In this document: positions 25,939 to 34,124 of the stretch, piece by piece
How positions within the stretch are numbered: the stretch's first letter is position 1
Layout of the letters: each line of letters opens with the position of its first letter
Origin: Duganella flavida
Lineage (GTDB): Bacteria; Pseudomonadota; Gammaproteobacteria; Burkholderiales; Burkholderiaceae_D
DNA length: 64,000 nucleotides
NCBI RefSeq assembly: GCF_009857445.1
Contig: NZ_WWCN01000008.1
Location: forward strand, 1 to 64,000
Reading direction: 5' to 3'
Notes under the pieces: model-generated
What the model saw: only the letters and a program-made list of their open reading frames with translations
The model's database searches: none
What the model was told of the DNA's origin: nothing
Program-made: the position numbers and the translations under genes

Positions 25939-26657
25939 GGAGCCAGTTCGGTTCCGGAAATGCTTCTCGGAAAAAGTGGCATCCAAATGGAAAATTGATG
26001 CCTAAGCTATTGATTTATAGAGAAATTGGTTTCCGGCAAGCAGAAACGAGTCATCGGTAGAGTTCGACAGCGCGATATTTGCTGGCATCGATGGCAGTAG
26101 GTAGGAATGTCGGTACGTGTAATGGGTTGCGCTCTGTGAGGCGCATAAACGCTGGAGATGTGCATTACACCGCTTCCGCCAGGAAACAAATAAGAAACCG
26201 CCCATGAGGCGGTTTTTTTGTTCCCTGGCGGAAGCGAGGGGAGCGCCTGCGCGCTCCCCGTGTGAGATTCGAAGGGCATTTGCTAGCGCAACGCGCCAGC
26301 CCCGCGCGCCGAGGGCGTGCGTTTCACACCTAGCCATCCGTCCATGGCTCAGCCCATGTCTGAATTCAAGACCCCACCCCATCACCCGATTGAAGGGAAT
26401 GCCCATTCAGGCAAGAAATTTAGAATTAAATAAATGCCATCCGTATTATTTTATATTCTCGATGCAATTAAATTCCATTAATAAACTTCGCACGATTGCA
26501 ATTAAATTATTATTCAGCTGATTATTCGGTTAGTATCTTCTGCAGTGTTTATGCAGTTTTACCTTTGAAGAATGAAGGTGACTGATTTTCATGCATGTGG
26601 CTAATTAATGAAATTTTAAGCCGTATATTGATTTAATTAAATTTATTAAAGGTATTT
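25939..26657. other. Gene-free region holding repeat copy 2 and the phasin promoter region
   Basis: About 720 bases without a supported gene. 26117-26124 (GTGTAATG) and 26163-26170 (CATTACAC) form an inverted repeat just before the second tRNA-tail copy. After about 26410 the sequence is strongly AT-rich, with TATATT-like elements near 26624 and TGCA-containing TGCAGTGTTTATGCAG at 26541-26556, possible control sequence for the phasin gene. Confidence 0.55.
26168..26317. repeat. tRNA-tail-derived structured repeat, copy 2
   Basis: Starts with CACCGCTTCCGCCA (26168-26181), matching the tRNA-Ser 3' end 24707-24720 with one change. CGCTTCCGCCAG (26171-26182) pairs with CTGGCGGAAGCG (26225-26236) around a terminator-like hairpin (ACCGCC/GGCGGT plus seven T). 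The inserted hairpin GGGGAGCGC/GCGCTCCCC and T-arm remnant follow as in copy 1. The C in the left arm is matched by a G in the right arm where copy 1 has T and A, a compensated change. No tRNA body precedes it. Confidence 0.8.
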
Positions 26658-27236
26658 ATGTATCCATATTCCAAATCTGTTTCCCCTGCTGTTCGTACCC
26701 ATCTGGAAGCGCAAAATGCGTTTTTGAATGACGTGTCGAAATCTATCTTTAATTCTTTCCAGCAATTCAGTAACCTGAATATGCAACTGGCGCAGACTTT
26801 GCTGGAAGAAACCACCATCGCAGGCCAGCAACTGTTGACTGCTGACCAGCATCCTGACGTGGCCGCTGTTGCTTCGCGTGCCCAGCCTGTCGCCGACAAG
26901 TTGCGTGCTTACCAGCAGCATATCTCGCGTCTGGCTGCGGACACCCAAGTCGACTTGTCGCGTGTCACCGAAGAGCACGTTAAGGAAACCACGCAGACTG
27001 CCAACGCACTGGCGCAGGAAGTTGCACGTACTTCGGCTGAGGATAGCGAACGCAATATCCAGAAACAGGAAGAATCGATCCGTCAATTTACTGATCCGTT
27101 CAACAAAAATAATGGCAAGCGTGGTAATAGCGGCAATACAGTGCATGCTGCTGGCGCTAGTATGCAAAGCGGCTCGGGCGGTAATGCGCAGGGTGGCTCG
27201 CCTGAAAGTGGTAAGAACTCCGGAAAGCCGGCATAA
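26658..27236 (+). CDS. phaP: Phasin family protein
   Basis: 192 residues. The N-terminal ~140 are helical and free of Pro/Gly, with 'NAFLNDVSKSIFNSFQQFSNLNMQLAQTLLEE' typical of phasins coating polyhydroxyalkanoate granules; the tail (145-192) is Gly/Ser/Asn-rich and probably disordered. AAAGG precedes the ATG. It stands alone with an AT-rich upstream region and its own terminator. The symbol is by family only. Confidence 0.85.
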   Translation: MYPYSKSVSPAVRTHLEAQNAFLNDVSKSIFNSFQQFSNLNMQLAQTLLEETTIAGQQLLTADQHPDVAAVASRAQPVADKLRAYQQHISRLAADTQVDLSRVTEEHVKETTQTANALAQEVARTSAEDSERNIQKQEESIRQFTDPFNKNNGKRGNSGNTVHAAGASMQSGSGGNAQGGSPESGKNSGKPA

Positions 27237-27265
27237 CTTTTTGTAATAATGTGAGTTTGCTTTTA

Positions 27266-27295
27266 AAGAAACCGCCTGATGGCGGTTTTTTTATG
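27266..27295. terminator. Bidirectional terminator between phasin and DUF308-like gene
   Basis: Stem AAACCGCC/GGCGGTTT (27269-27276 with 27281-27288), loop TGAT. A run of seven T follows on the plus strand, and TTTCTTT follows on the minus strand, so it can end both convergent transcripts. Confidence 0.85.
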
Positions 27296-27300
27296 GCTCA

Positions 27301-27846
27301 TTAAGTTCGGCGCCAGATGGCAATGCTCAGGGATAATGCGGAGAGCAGGAAATAAAATGCGCCGAATCCTGCGTAGCCTGCGACGGTGGCGATTGACGGC
27401 ACGGCCGGCGACTGTGCCTGGAACATAAACACGGCACCGGCAAGGGCCGATTGGCCGCCGCTGAGCATCATTGCCCATTGCGCGCCGTACTGTTTGCGAC
27501 GGCGCAGTCCCGCTCCCAGTTGCAGCAGGCCGGACAGGATGGCCCAGAAGCCGAACACGCCCAGTACGTGGTTCATGTCAGGCAGGGCAAGGTAGACCGC
27601 TGCCGCAATCATCAGGCTGACTACAACGTTGAAGGCCTGCGGCCGGTTGCTGGCAAGGCCGCCGCTGCGTTGTGCGTCGATCAGGTTGGCGAGCGCATCC
27701 CAGAGGGGATAGCACACCAGCAGGAGATCGGCGATGCCTCTTGAGTGCGCTCCCACTGTTACGGCTGCGGCTAGCCAGGCGAACGAGAAGGCCGCGCGCG
27801 CGAAGTAGTATTTCTTTAGCCAGGTTTCATTGGTAGAAGTTTGCAT
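27301..27846 (-). CDS. DUF308/HdeD-like integral membrane protein
   Basis: 181 residues with about six hydrophobic segments ('FAWLAAAVTVGAHSRGIADLLLVCYPLWDAL', 'VVVSLMIAAAVYLAL', 'VLGVFGFWAILSGLLQLGAGL', 'MMLSGGQSALAGAVFMF'). The paired 'FWAILSGLLQL' helices resemble the DUF308 repeat of HdeD-type proteins. Function unknown. Its start faces the TetR gene on the same strand and a TetR-like operator lies 23 bases upstream, so it is probably repressed by that regulator. Confidence 0.7.
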   Translation of the reverse strand: MQTSTNETWLKKYYFARAAFSFAWLAAAVTVGAHSRGIADLLLVCYPLWDALANLIDAQRSGGLASNRPQAFNVVVSLMIAAAVYLALPDMNHVLGVFGFWAILSGLLQLGAGLRRRKQYGAQWAMMLSGGQSALAGAVFMFQAQSPAVPSIATVAGYAGFGAFYFLLSALSLSIAIWRRT

Positions 27847-27869
27847 GGTTAGCTCCGTAAAATAAACTA

Positions 27870-27885
27870 CCTACTAATTGGTAGG
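27870..27885. promoter_or_regulatory. TetR-type operator, site 1
   Basis: CCTACTAATTGGTAGG, immediately upstream of the DUF308-like gene. It shares CCTAC....TGGTAGG with the site upstream of the TetR gene at 28502-28517, same length and symmetry. Confidence 0.75.
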
Positions 27886-27908
27886 TTTGTGGGTTAAAAA
27901 AAGCGGCG

Positions 27909-28493
27909 TCAATCTTTTGCTGCGAAACGCTTCAGTTGCGGCGCCATGATGACGCCAAAGATTTCAGGATTGCCGTAAGCGCGCGCTGACAACATGGCGC
28001 CGTGCACCGTCGCCATGAAGGCTTCCGCCTCGATGCGTGGCGTATAGTGCAGCGAAATCACGCCTTGCTGCACGCCGCGTTCCAGCACCCCAGTCAGCCA
28101 TCCCGACAGGAAGCGGAAATAGACGCGGATTTCCTGCGCTACTTCCTCCGGCAAGGCAGGGAGTTCACTGGCCAGCAGTGCGCACACGCAGAACGGCGCA
28201 CTGGCGTCAGCGATACACGTGGTCCAATACTGGACATAGGCGCGCAACTGTTCGCGTGGATCTGCAATGCTGTGCTCAAGGTTTTTGATGCCATTCTCGG
28301 CCGACTCGCGGTAACGGCGGGCCAGCACAGTCGCCAAATCCACTTTGCTCGGGAAATGGTGATGAATGCTGGCCTTGCGTATCCCCACCACATCGGCGAT
28401 GTCGGCATAGCTGAAGCCGTTGTAGCCACCGGCGATAATGAGCTTGTGGGCACAGGCCAGGATGTCGTCTGAGGTGGTGGATGATTTTGCCAT
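27909..28493 (-). CDS. TetR/AcrR family transcriptional repressor
   Basis: 194 residues. N-terminal HTH 'ILACAHKLIIAGGYNGFSYADIADVVGIRKASIHHHFPSKVDLATVLARRY' region (about 10-60) with the classic 'SIHHHFPSK' turn; C-terminal ligand domain like the AefR/NemR group ('CVCALLASELPALPEEVAQEI'). Matching palindromes lie in front of its own gene and of the downstream membrane-protein gene, so autoregulation and control of that gene are inferred. Effector unknown. Confidence 0.92.
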   Translation of the reverse strand: MAKSSTTSDDILACAHKLIIAGGYNGFSYADIADVVGIRKASIHHHFPSKVDLATVLARRYRESAENGIKNLEHSIADPREQLRAYVQYWTTCIADASAPFCVCALLASELPALPEEVAQEIRVYFRFLSGWLTGVLERGVQQGVISLHYTPRIEAEAFMATVHGAMLSARAYGNPEIFGVIMAPQLKRFAAKD

Positions 28494-28501
28494 TCGCGAA
28501 G

Positions 28502-28517
28502 CCTACCTTCTGGTAGG
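28502..28517. promoter_or_regulatory. TetR-type operator, site 2
   Basis: CCTACCTTCTGGTAGG, a perfect inverted repeat (CCTACC/GGTAGG, 4-base spacer) 9 bases before the TetR start codon. Same symmetry as 27870-27885. Confidence 0.8.
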
Positions 28518-28588
28518 TTGGAAGTCAAGCTTTTTGCGACAACGCCCGGGCACGGTATGATATGGCTTCAATATTTTGTGAGGGCATC

Positions 28589-28801
28589 ATGGCTGCTAAT
28601 GATTGGGATTGGAATCCAGAAAAACAAAAAAGCATCGTCGTACAACAAGTCGACGCGATTGCGATCTATACCAATGTGCGCGGCGAGATTGTGATCCGCC
28701 AGCAGGGCTTCGCGGGCCAGGAGGATGCCATCGTGGCGTTCCCGCGCGCCTACGCAGAAACGATCATTGCCGCACTCACCGCCGAGGCTGGCAAGGCGTA
28801 A
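28589..28801 (+). CDS. Small conserved hypothetical protein
   Basis: 70 residues from the ATG at 28589, with GTGAGGG at 28578-28584. 'VQQVDAIAIYTNVRGEIVIRQQGFAGQEDAIVAFPRAYAETIIAAL' suggests a small alpha/beta fold. No signal peptide or membrane segment. No family is recognised. Codon use matches neighbours. It is divergent from the TetR gene and about 100 bases before paoA, with no evidence linking it to either. Confidence 0.65.
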   Translation: MAANDWDWNPEKQKSIVVQQVDAIAIYTNVRGEIVIRQQGFAGQEDAIVAFPRAYAETIIAALTAEAGKA

Positions 28802-28900
28802 TATTTGAAACGTTGTCATTTCACTGGCAATCGTGTTTAACCTGAATCCCTATCGCATTTACACTGGCTGCTTACCTTGGCGGCTAGAGGATGAAACGAT

Positions 28901-29536
28901 ATGGATGATCTTGACGACATCAGTCTTTCGCGGCGAAGCTTGCTGATCGCCAGCGCTTTGTCCGCCACTGCCACGGCCGTGCCGCTGGTGGCCGAGGCGC
29001 AGCAGGAGCGGCCGGCGGTATCGCCCCCGCCGTCCATGGTTAAATTTTCACTCCGGGTCAACGGCAAGCAGCAGGCGCTGGAGGTCGATACGCGCACCAC
29101 GCTGCTCGATGCCTTACGTGAACATCTGCATCTCACTGGCACCAAGAAGGGTTGCGATCATGGTCAATGCGGCGCTTGCACGGTGATTGTCGATGGGCGC
29201 CGCATCAATTCCTGCCTGACCTTGGCCGTGATGCATGACGGCGGCAAGATCACCACCATCGAAGGCCTTGGCATACCTGAGCGCCTGCATCCAATGCAGG
29301 CCGCGTTCATCAAGCACGATGGCTACCAATGCGGCTACTGTACACCTGGACAGATCTGTTCCTCCGTGGCGGTGCTGGATGAAATCAAACAAGGTATTCC
29401 CAGCCACGTCACCAATGACCTCACTGCCAAGCCACTGCTGAACGCGACTGAACTGCGTGAACGCATGAGCGGTAACATCTGTCGCTGTGGCGCCTACTCC
29501 AACATCATCGATGCGATCACCGAGGTGGCGACATGA
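28901..29536 (+). CDS. paoA: Periplasmic aldehyde oxidoreductase, 2Fe-2S subunit
   Basis: 211 residues. A Tat signal ('[17 protein letters not shown]') directs export. The plant-type [2Fe-2S] domain has '[22 protein letters not shown]', the second [2Fe-2S] domain '[12 protein letters not shown]' and '[12 protein letters not shown]', as in the small subunit of the xanthine oxidase family. Overlaps paoB by four bases (ATGA). With paoB and paoC it forms a molybdenum enzyme oxidising aldehydes in the periplasm, as in E. coli PaoABC. Confidence 0.93.
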   Translation: MDDLDDISLSRRSLLIASALSATATAVPLVAEAQQERPAVSPPPSMVKFSLRVNGKQQALEVDTRTTLLDALREHLHLTGTKKGCDHGQCGACTVIVDGRRINSCLTLAVMHDGGKITTIEGLGIPERLHPMQAAFIKHDGYQCGYCTPGQICSSVAVLDEIKQGIPSHVTNDLTAKPLLNATELRERMSGNICRCGAYSNIIDAITEVAT

Positions 29537-30486
29537 AGGCGTTCACTTACCAGCGCGCGCAGTCGCCCGCAGAGGCTGCCGCTGCGGCAGCGCGCACGCC
29601 CGGAGCACGCTTCATTGCTGGCGGCACCAATCTGCTGGATTTGATGAAACTGCAGATTGAAACTCCGCCTCATCTCATCGACGTCAACGGCCTCGGGCTG
29701 GACCAGATCGAAGCCACACCCGGTGGCGGCTTGCGCATCGGCGCGCTGGTGCGCAACACCGATCTGGCGGCCGATCCCCGTGTGCGGCGCGATTACGCCG
29801 TACTGTCGCGCGCCTTGCTGGCTGGGGCTTCCGCGCAATTGCGCAACAAGGCCACCACGGCAGGCAATCTGTTGCAGCGCACGCGCTGCCCGTACTTCTA
29901 CGACACCAATCAGCCATGCAACAAGCGCGTGCCTGGTAGCGGCTGCTCGGCCATCGGCGGCTACAGCCGCAACCATGCGATTCTCGGTGCCAGCACGGCT
30001 TGCATTGCGACCCACCCGAGCGACATGGCGGTGGCGATGGCATTGCTGGACGCTACGGTGGAAACCATCAAGCCAGACGGCGCAACACGCACAATTCCGA
30101 TTGCCGACTTTCACCGCTTGCCGGGCAATACGCCGCACATCGAGCACGCCTTGGCGCAAGGCGAATTGATCACCGGCGTGACGCTGCCCAAGCCCATCGG
30201 TGGCGCGCACATTTACCGCAAGGTGCGCGACCGTTCCTCATACGCCTTTGCGCTGGTCTCGGTGGCGGCGGTGGTGATGCCGGATGGCAGTGGCCGCGTC
30301 GCACTAGGCGGCGTGGCGCATAAGCCGTGGCGCGTGCCGGCGGCCGACGCCAGCTTGGCCCAGGGGCCGCAAGCCGCGGCCGAGCGTCTACTGGCTGGCG
30401 CCCAGCCCAGCAAGGAGAGTGCTTACAAGATCACGCTGGTGCAGCGCACGCTGGCCGCTGTGATGGCCGATGCAAGGAAGGGCTAA
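29533..30486 (+). CDS. paoB: Periplasmic aldehyde oxidoreductase, FAD subunit
   Basis: 317 residues. '[23 protein letters not shown]' is the FAD-binding loop. The segment '[22 protein letters not shown]' plus '[16 protein letters not shown]' supplies the extra cysteines that hold a [4Fe-4S] cluster in E. coli PaoB, absent from ordinary xanthine dehydrogenase FAD subunits. Middle gene of the paoABC operon; paoC starts 4 bases after its stop. Confidence 0.92.
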   Translation: MKAFTYQRAQSPAEAAAAAARTPGARFIAGGTNLLDLMKLQIETPPHLIDVNGLGLDQIEATPGGGLRIGALVRNTDLAADPRVRRDYAVLSRALLAGASAQLRNKATTAGNLLQRTRCPYFYDTNQPCNKRVPGSGCSAIGGYSRNHAILGASTACIATHPSDMAVAMALLDATVETIKPDGATRTIPIADFHRLPGNTPHIEHALAQGELITGVTLPKPIGGAHIYRKVRDRSSYAFALVSVAAVVMPDGSGRVALGGVAHKPWRVPAADASLAQGPQAAAERLLAGAQPSKESAYKITLVQRTLAAVMADARKG

Positions 30487-30490
30487 CCAA

Positions 30491-32674
30491 ATGAAATTCA
30501 CCACACCTGCTACAACCAATCCGATCGACCAATTGAAGGTGATCGGTCACGCCACCGACCGTATCGATGGGCCGTATAAAACCACCGGCACCGCACCCTA
30601 CGCCTACGAACACCAGAAGCCGGCTGCTTACGGTTATGTCGTCGGCGCCGCGATTGCGAAGGGCCGCATCACCTCGCTCGATGTGAGCGCAGCCAAGCGC
30701 GCGCCGGGCGTGCTGGCGGTGGTGACGGCGGAATCCGCCGGCAAGCTCGGCAAGGGTAAGTTCAATACCGCCAAGCTGCTGGGCGGCCCGGAGATTCAGC
30801 ACTATCATCAGGCGATCGCTTTGGTGGTGGCGCAGACCTTCGAGCAAGCGCGCGCTGCGGCGCAGTTGGTGCAGGCACGGTACAGCACGGAGCAGGGCGA
30901 CTACGATTTGGCCATGGTACGCGACAAGGCCAAGCCGGACAAGGACAAGGAAAACCAGGATCAGAAGGTAGGCGATTTTGATACTGCCTACAGTGCCGCA
31001 CCAGTACGGCTGGACGCGCACTACACCACGCCCGACCAGTCCCACGCCATGATGGAGCCGCACGCTTCGCTGGCCGAATGGCAGGGCGACCAGCTGACGC
31101 TGTGGACCTCCAACCAGATGATCAACTGGAGCAAAGGTGACCTGGCGAAAACGCTGGGCATTCCGCCAGATAAGGTGCGGCTGGTGTCACCTTACATCGG
31201 TGGCGGTTTCGGCGGGAAATTGTTCCTGCGGGCTGAAGCGCTGCTGGCGGCGCTGGGCGCCAAGGCGGCGGGGCAGCCGGTCAAGGTGGCGCTACAACGG
31301 CCATTGATGATGAATAACACCACGCACCGGCCTGCCACGATCCAGCGCATCCGTATCGGCGCCAGTCGCGAAGGCAAGATCAGCGCCATTGCGCACGAAA
31401 GCTGGTCAGGCGATCTGCCGGACGGCAAGCCGGAAACGGCCGTGCAGCAAACGAAACTGCTGTATGCCGGCCCCAATCGCTTGACGCGCATGCGGCTGGC
31501 GGTGCTCGATCTGCCGGAGGGCAACGCCATGCGCGCCCCCGGCGAAGCGCCGGGCTTGATGGCACTGGAAATCGCCATCGATGAAATGGCGGAAAAGCTG
31601 AAGATGGATCCGCTCACCTTCCGCATCATTAACGACACTACCGTCGATCCGGCCAAGCGTGAGCGCAAATTTTCACAGCGCCATTTGGTCGAGTGCCTGC
31701 GCACCGGCGCCGAGCGTTTTGGCTGGGATCAGCGTAAGCCGCAACCGGGCCAGGTGCGCGATGGACGCTGGCTGGTCGGCATTGGCTTGGCAGCGGCGTT
31801 CCGCAACAACCTGGTGCAGAAATCTGCCGCCCGCGTGCGGCTGGGTAGCGATGGCGTGATCACGGTGGAAACCGACATGACCGATATCGGCACTGGTAGC
31901 TACACCATCATCGCGCAAACTGCTGCGGAGATGATGGGGGTGCCGCTAAAGCAAGTCGTGGTCAAGCTGGGCGATTCGGATTTTCCTGTGTCCTCCGGTT
32001 CAGGCGGACAGTGGGGCGGCAATAGCTCGACGGCGGGCGTATATGCAGCCTGCGTTAAGTTGCGCGAAGCGGTGGCGCAGAAACTGGGCTTGCCGGACGA
32101 TGCGGAATTTGTCGACGGTATGGTGCGGGCCGGCGGCCGCTCGCTGCCGCTGCGGCAGGCCGGTGAACTGGTGGCGGAAGATACGATGGAGTACGGCGAT
32201 CTCGACAAGAAATTCCAACAGTCGACGTTTGGCGCGCACTTTGTTGAAGTAGGCGTTGATGCCGCCACTGGCGAGGTCCGCGTACGCCGCATGCTGGCCG
32301 TGTGTGCGGCGGGCCGTATCCTGAATCCGAAATCGGCGCGCAGCCAGGTCATCGGCGCAATGACAATGGGCGTGGGCGCGGCGTTGATGGAAGAGCTGGT
32401 GATTGACCAGCGCGGCGGCTTCTTCGTCAATCACGACTTGGCCGGCTACGAGGTGCCGGTGCATGCGGATATTCCGCATCAGGAAGTGATCTTCCTGGAC
32501 GAAACCGATCCTATCTCATCGCCCATGAAAGCCAAGGGCGTGGGCGAGCTGGGCATTTGCGGCGTGGCGGCGGCCTTGGCCAACGCCGTCTATAACGCCA
32601 CCGGCGTGCGGGTGCGCGATTACCCGGTCACGCTCGATAAGCTGATCGCAAAAATGCCTGCTTATGCGAGTTAG
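30491..32674 (+). CDS. paoC: Periplasmic aldehyde oxidoreductase, molybdopterin-binding subunit
   Basis: 727 residues from the ATG at 30491. Xanthine-oxidase-family large subunit: 'GGGFGGKLFLRAEALLAALGAKAAG', 'MRAPGEAPGLMALEIAIDEMA', 'GGQWGGNSSTAGVYAAC', and near the C-terminus 'KGVGELGICGVAAALANAV', whose Glu is the catalytic base of the family. The protein has no signal of its own and is presumably exported with the Tat-tagged PaoA. No paoD/xdhC-type cofactor-insertion gene follows within the window. Confidence 0.93.
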   Translation: MKFTTPATTNPIDQLKVIGHATDRIDGPYKTTGTAPYAYEHQKPAAYGYVVGAAIAKGRITSLDVSAAKRAPGVLAVVTAESAGKLGKGKFNTAKLLGGPEIQHYHQAIALVVAQTFEQARAAAQLVQARYSTEQGDYDLAMVRDKAKPDKDKENQDQKVGDFDTAYSAAPVRLDAHYTTPDQSHAMMEPHASLAEWQGDQLTLWTSNQMINWSKGDLAKTLGIPPDKVRLVSPYIGGGFGGKLFLRAEALLAALGAKAAGQPVKVALQRPLMMNNTTHRPATIQRIRIGASREGKISAIAHESWSGDLPDGKPETAVQQTKLLYAGPNRLTRMRLAVLDLPEGNAMRAPGEAPGLMALEIAIDEMAEKLKMDPLTFRIINDTTVDPAKRERKFSQRHLVECLRTGAERFGWDQRKPQPGQVRDGRWLVGIGLAAAFRNNLVQKSAARVRLGSDGVITVETDMTDIGTGSYTIIAQTAAEMMGVPLKQVVVKLGDSDFPVSSGSGGQWGGNSSTAGVYAACVKLREAVAQKLGLPDDAEFVDGMVRAGGRSLPLRQAGELVAEDTMEYGDLDKKFQQSTFGAHFVEVGVDAATGEVRVRRMLAVCAAGRILNPKSARSQVIGAMTMGVGAALMEELVIDQRGGFFVNHDLAGYEVPVHADIPHQEVIFLDETDPISSPMKAKGVGELGICGVAAALANAVYNATGVRVRDYPVTLDKLIAKMPAYAS

Positions 32675-32711
32675 TGCTATCCTAGCTGAACGCTCTGAAT
32701 AGGGAGGATAT

Positions 32712-32927
32712 ATGCCTGCTTCTCACGACACATACACGCGCCGTCAAGGTTTAAAGCAAACCTATGACGTGGAGTACACGGCGCTGCGATACAAAATTTC
32801 TCTCGGCAATAAGGTGCTCAAGGATATCGAGCTCGGCCTGCAATCGGCGCCGGTGTTCGATCCGGAAGTCGCCTGGCGCCACGCGGTAGCCGATATCGAA
32901 AACCTGCGTGGCATGACCGAGCAATAG
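32712..32927 (+). CDS. Small hypothetical protein
   Basis: 71 residues with a strong ribosome-binding site (AGGGAGGATAT) before the ATG. 'YDVEYTALRYKISLGNKVLKDIELGLQSAPVFDPEVAWRHAVADIENL' looks soluble, mixed alpha/beta. No family recognised. It lies 37 bases after paoC on the same strand and could be read through from that operon. Confidence 0.7.
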   Translation: MPASHDTYTRRQGLKQTYDVEYTALRYKISLGNKVLKDIELGLQSAPVFDPEVAWRHAVADIENLRGMTEQ

Positions 32928-32936
32928 CTCAGCGGC

Positions 32937-34073
32937 TTATCGCTTAGACTGCGCCGCAAACCACGGTTTCATGCGCCGGATTGCTTCGGCGATCTCCGGC
33001 GTAGAGACCGCAAAGCTGAAGCGAATGAAGTGACGCCCATCGACCGGATCGAAATCGATACCGGGCGCACTTGCTATGCCCGTATCTTCCAGTAATTGTT
33101 TGCAGAAGGCGAGGCTATCGTCCGTCAAATGCGCGATGCTGGCGTAGATGTAGAATGCGCCATCGGGCGGGGCGACGGTGGTCAGGCCCAGTTCCGGCAA
33201 GGCGGCCAGCAGCAGGCGGCGGTTTTCGCGGTAGACGTCGATGTGGCTTTCCAGTTCATCGAGCGCATCGAAGGCGGCCAGGCCGGCGTGCTGGCTCAGC
33301 GACGGTGCGGTGAGGAACAGATTGCCGCAGTAAGCCTGTGCGCGTTCAACGTGTTCAGGCGGCGTCAGCAGCCAGCCGAGTCGCCATCCCGCCATGCTGA
33401 AATATTTCGAGAAGCTGCTTACCACTAGCGCCTGCGGTTCGTAGGCGAGGATGGTTTGTGCTGGCTCGACGTAGCTCAATCCGTGATAAATCTCGTCGGA
33501 GATGATGCGGATGCCGCGCTCGCGGCACACGGCCACGATGGCTTGCAGCTCATCGGCCTTGATCAGCGTGCCGGTCGGATTGGCCGGGCTGGCGATGATC
33601 ACGCCATTTGGCGCCGGTTCTACCGCAGCCAGCGCGGCGGCAGTCAGCTGGAAGCCAACATCTTCACCGCAAGCGATTTCCACCGGCTCCATGTGCAGCG
33701 CCTTCAGCGTGTTGCGATACGCCACATAGCCCGGCCGCGCCATGGCGATGCGGTCGCCCGGCGAGAACATCGAACTCAGCGCAAGCACCAGCGCCGGCGA
33801 AGCGCCACAAGTCAGGACGAACTGGTCGGCTGAAACCATCACGCCGTAGCGCTCCTGGTAAAACTGCGCCAGCCGCTCTTTCAGTGGCGCGCTTTCCCAG
33901 TAGCCCATGCTTTCGGCGTCCAGCACGGCGTGTGCCTTGGCGATGGCGGGCTTGGGCGCGCCGGTGGACGGCTGGCCAAACTCCATGTGGATGATCGATC
34001 GTCCCTGGGCTTTCAGGGCGTGGGCCAGCTTGCTGATGGCGATGGCGTGGAAGGGTTCAAGTTGCGCATTCAT
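32937..34073 (-). CDS. Class I/II pyridoxal-phosphate aminotransferase
   Basis: 378 residues from the ATG at 34073; the frame is open further upstream but that part is antisense to the DUF748 gene. Fold-type I motifs: 'MEFGQPSTGAPKPAIAKA', 'ASPANPTGTLI', 'RIISDEIYHGLSYV' (PLP-binding D-x-x-Y), 'VVSSFSKYFSMAGWRLGWLL' (Schiff-base Lys), 'GAFYIYASIAHLTDDSLAF' and 'FIRFSFAVSTPEI'. Substrate not determinable; similar to aspartate/aromatic-type enzymes. Monocistronic. Confidence 0.9.
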   Translation of the reverse strand: MNAQLEPFHAIAISKLAHALKAQGRSIIHMEFGQPSTGAPKPAIAKAHAVLDAESMGYWESAPLKERLAQFYQERYGVMVSADQFVLTCGASPALVLALSSMFSPGDRIAMARPGYVAYRNTLKALHMEPVEIACGEDVGFQLTAAALAAVEPAPNGVIIASPANPTGTLIKADELQAIVAVCRERGIRIISDEIYHGLSYVEPAQTILAYEPQALVVSSFSKYFSMAGWRLGWLLTPPEHVERAQAYCGNLFLTAPSLSQHAGLAAFDALDELESHIDVYRENRRLLLAALPELGLTTVAPPDGAFYIYASIAHLTDDSLAFCKQLLEDTGIASAPGIDFDPVDGRHFIRFSFAVSTPEIAEAIRRMKPWFAAQSKR

Positions 34074-34124
34074 CCTTGGATTATACTGTTGCCTGTAACA
34101 TAAAAAAAGCAAAGGTTGGCGGGT

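Noticed and set aside
26002..26406. Minus-strand open frames over the second repeat copy
   Set aside because: They run through hairpins of the repeat and give the same low-complexity Arg/Trp-rich translation as copy 1; no ribosome-binding site.
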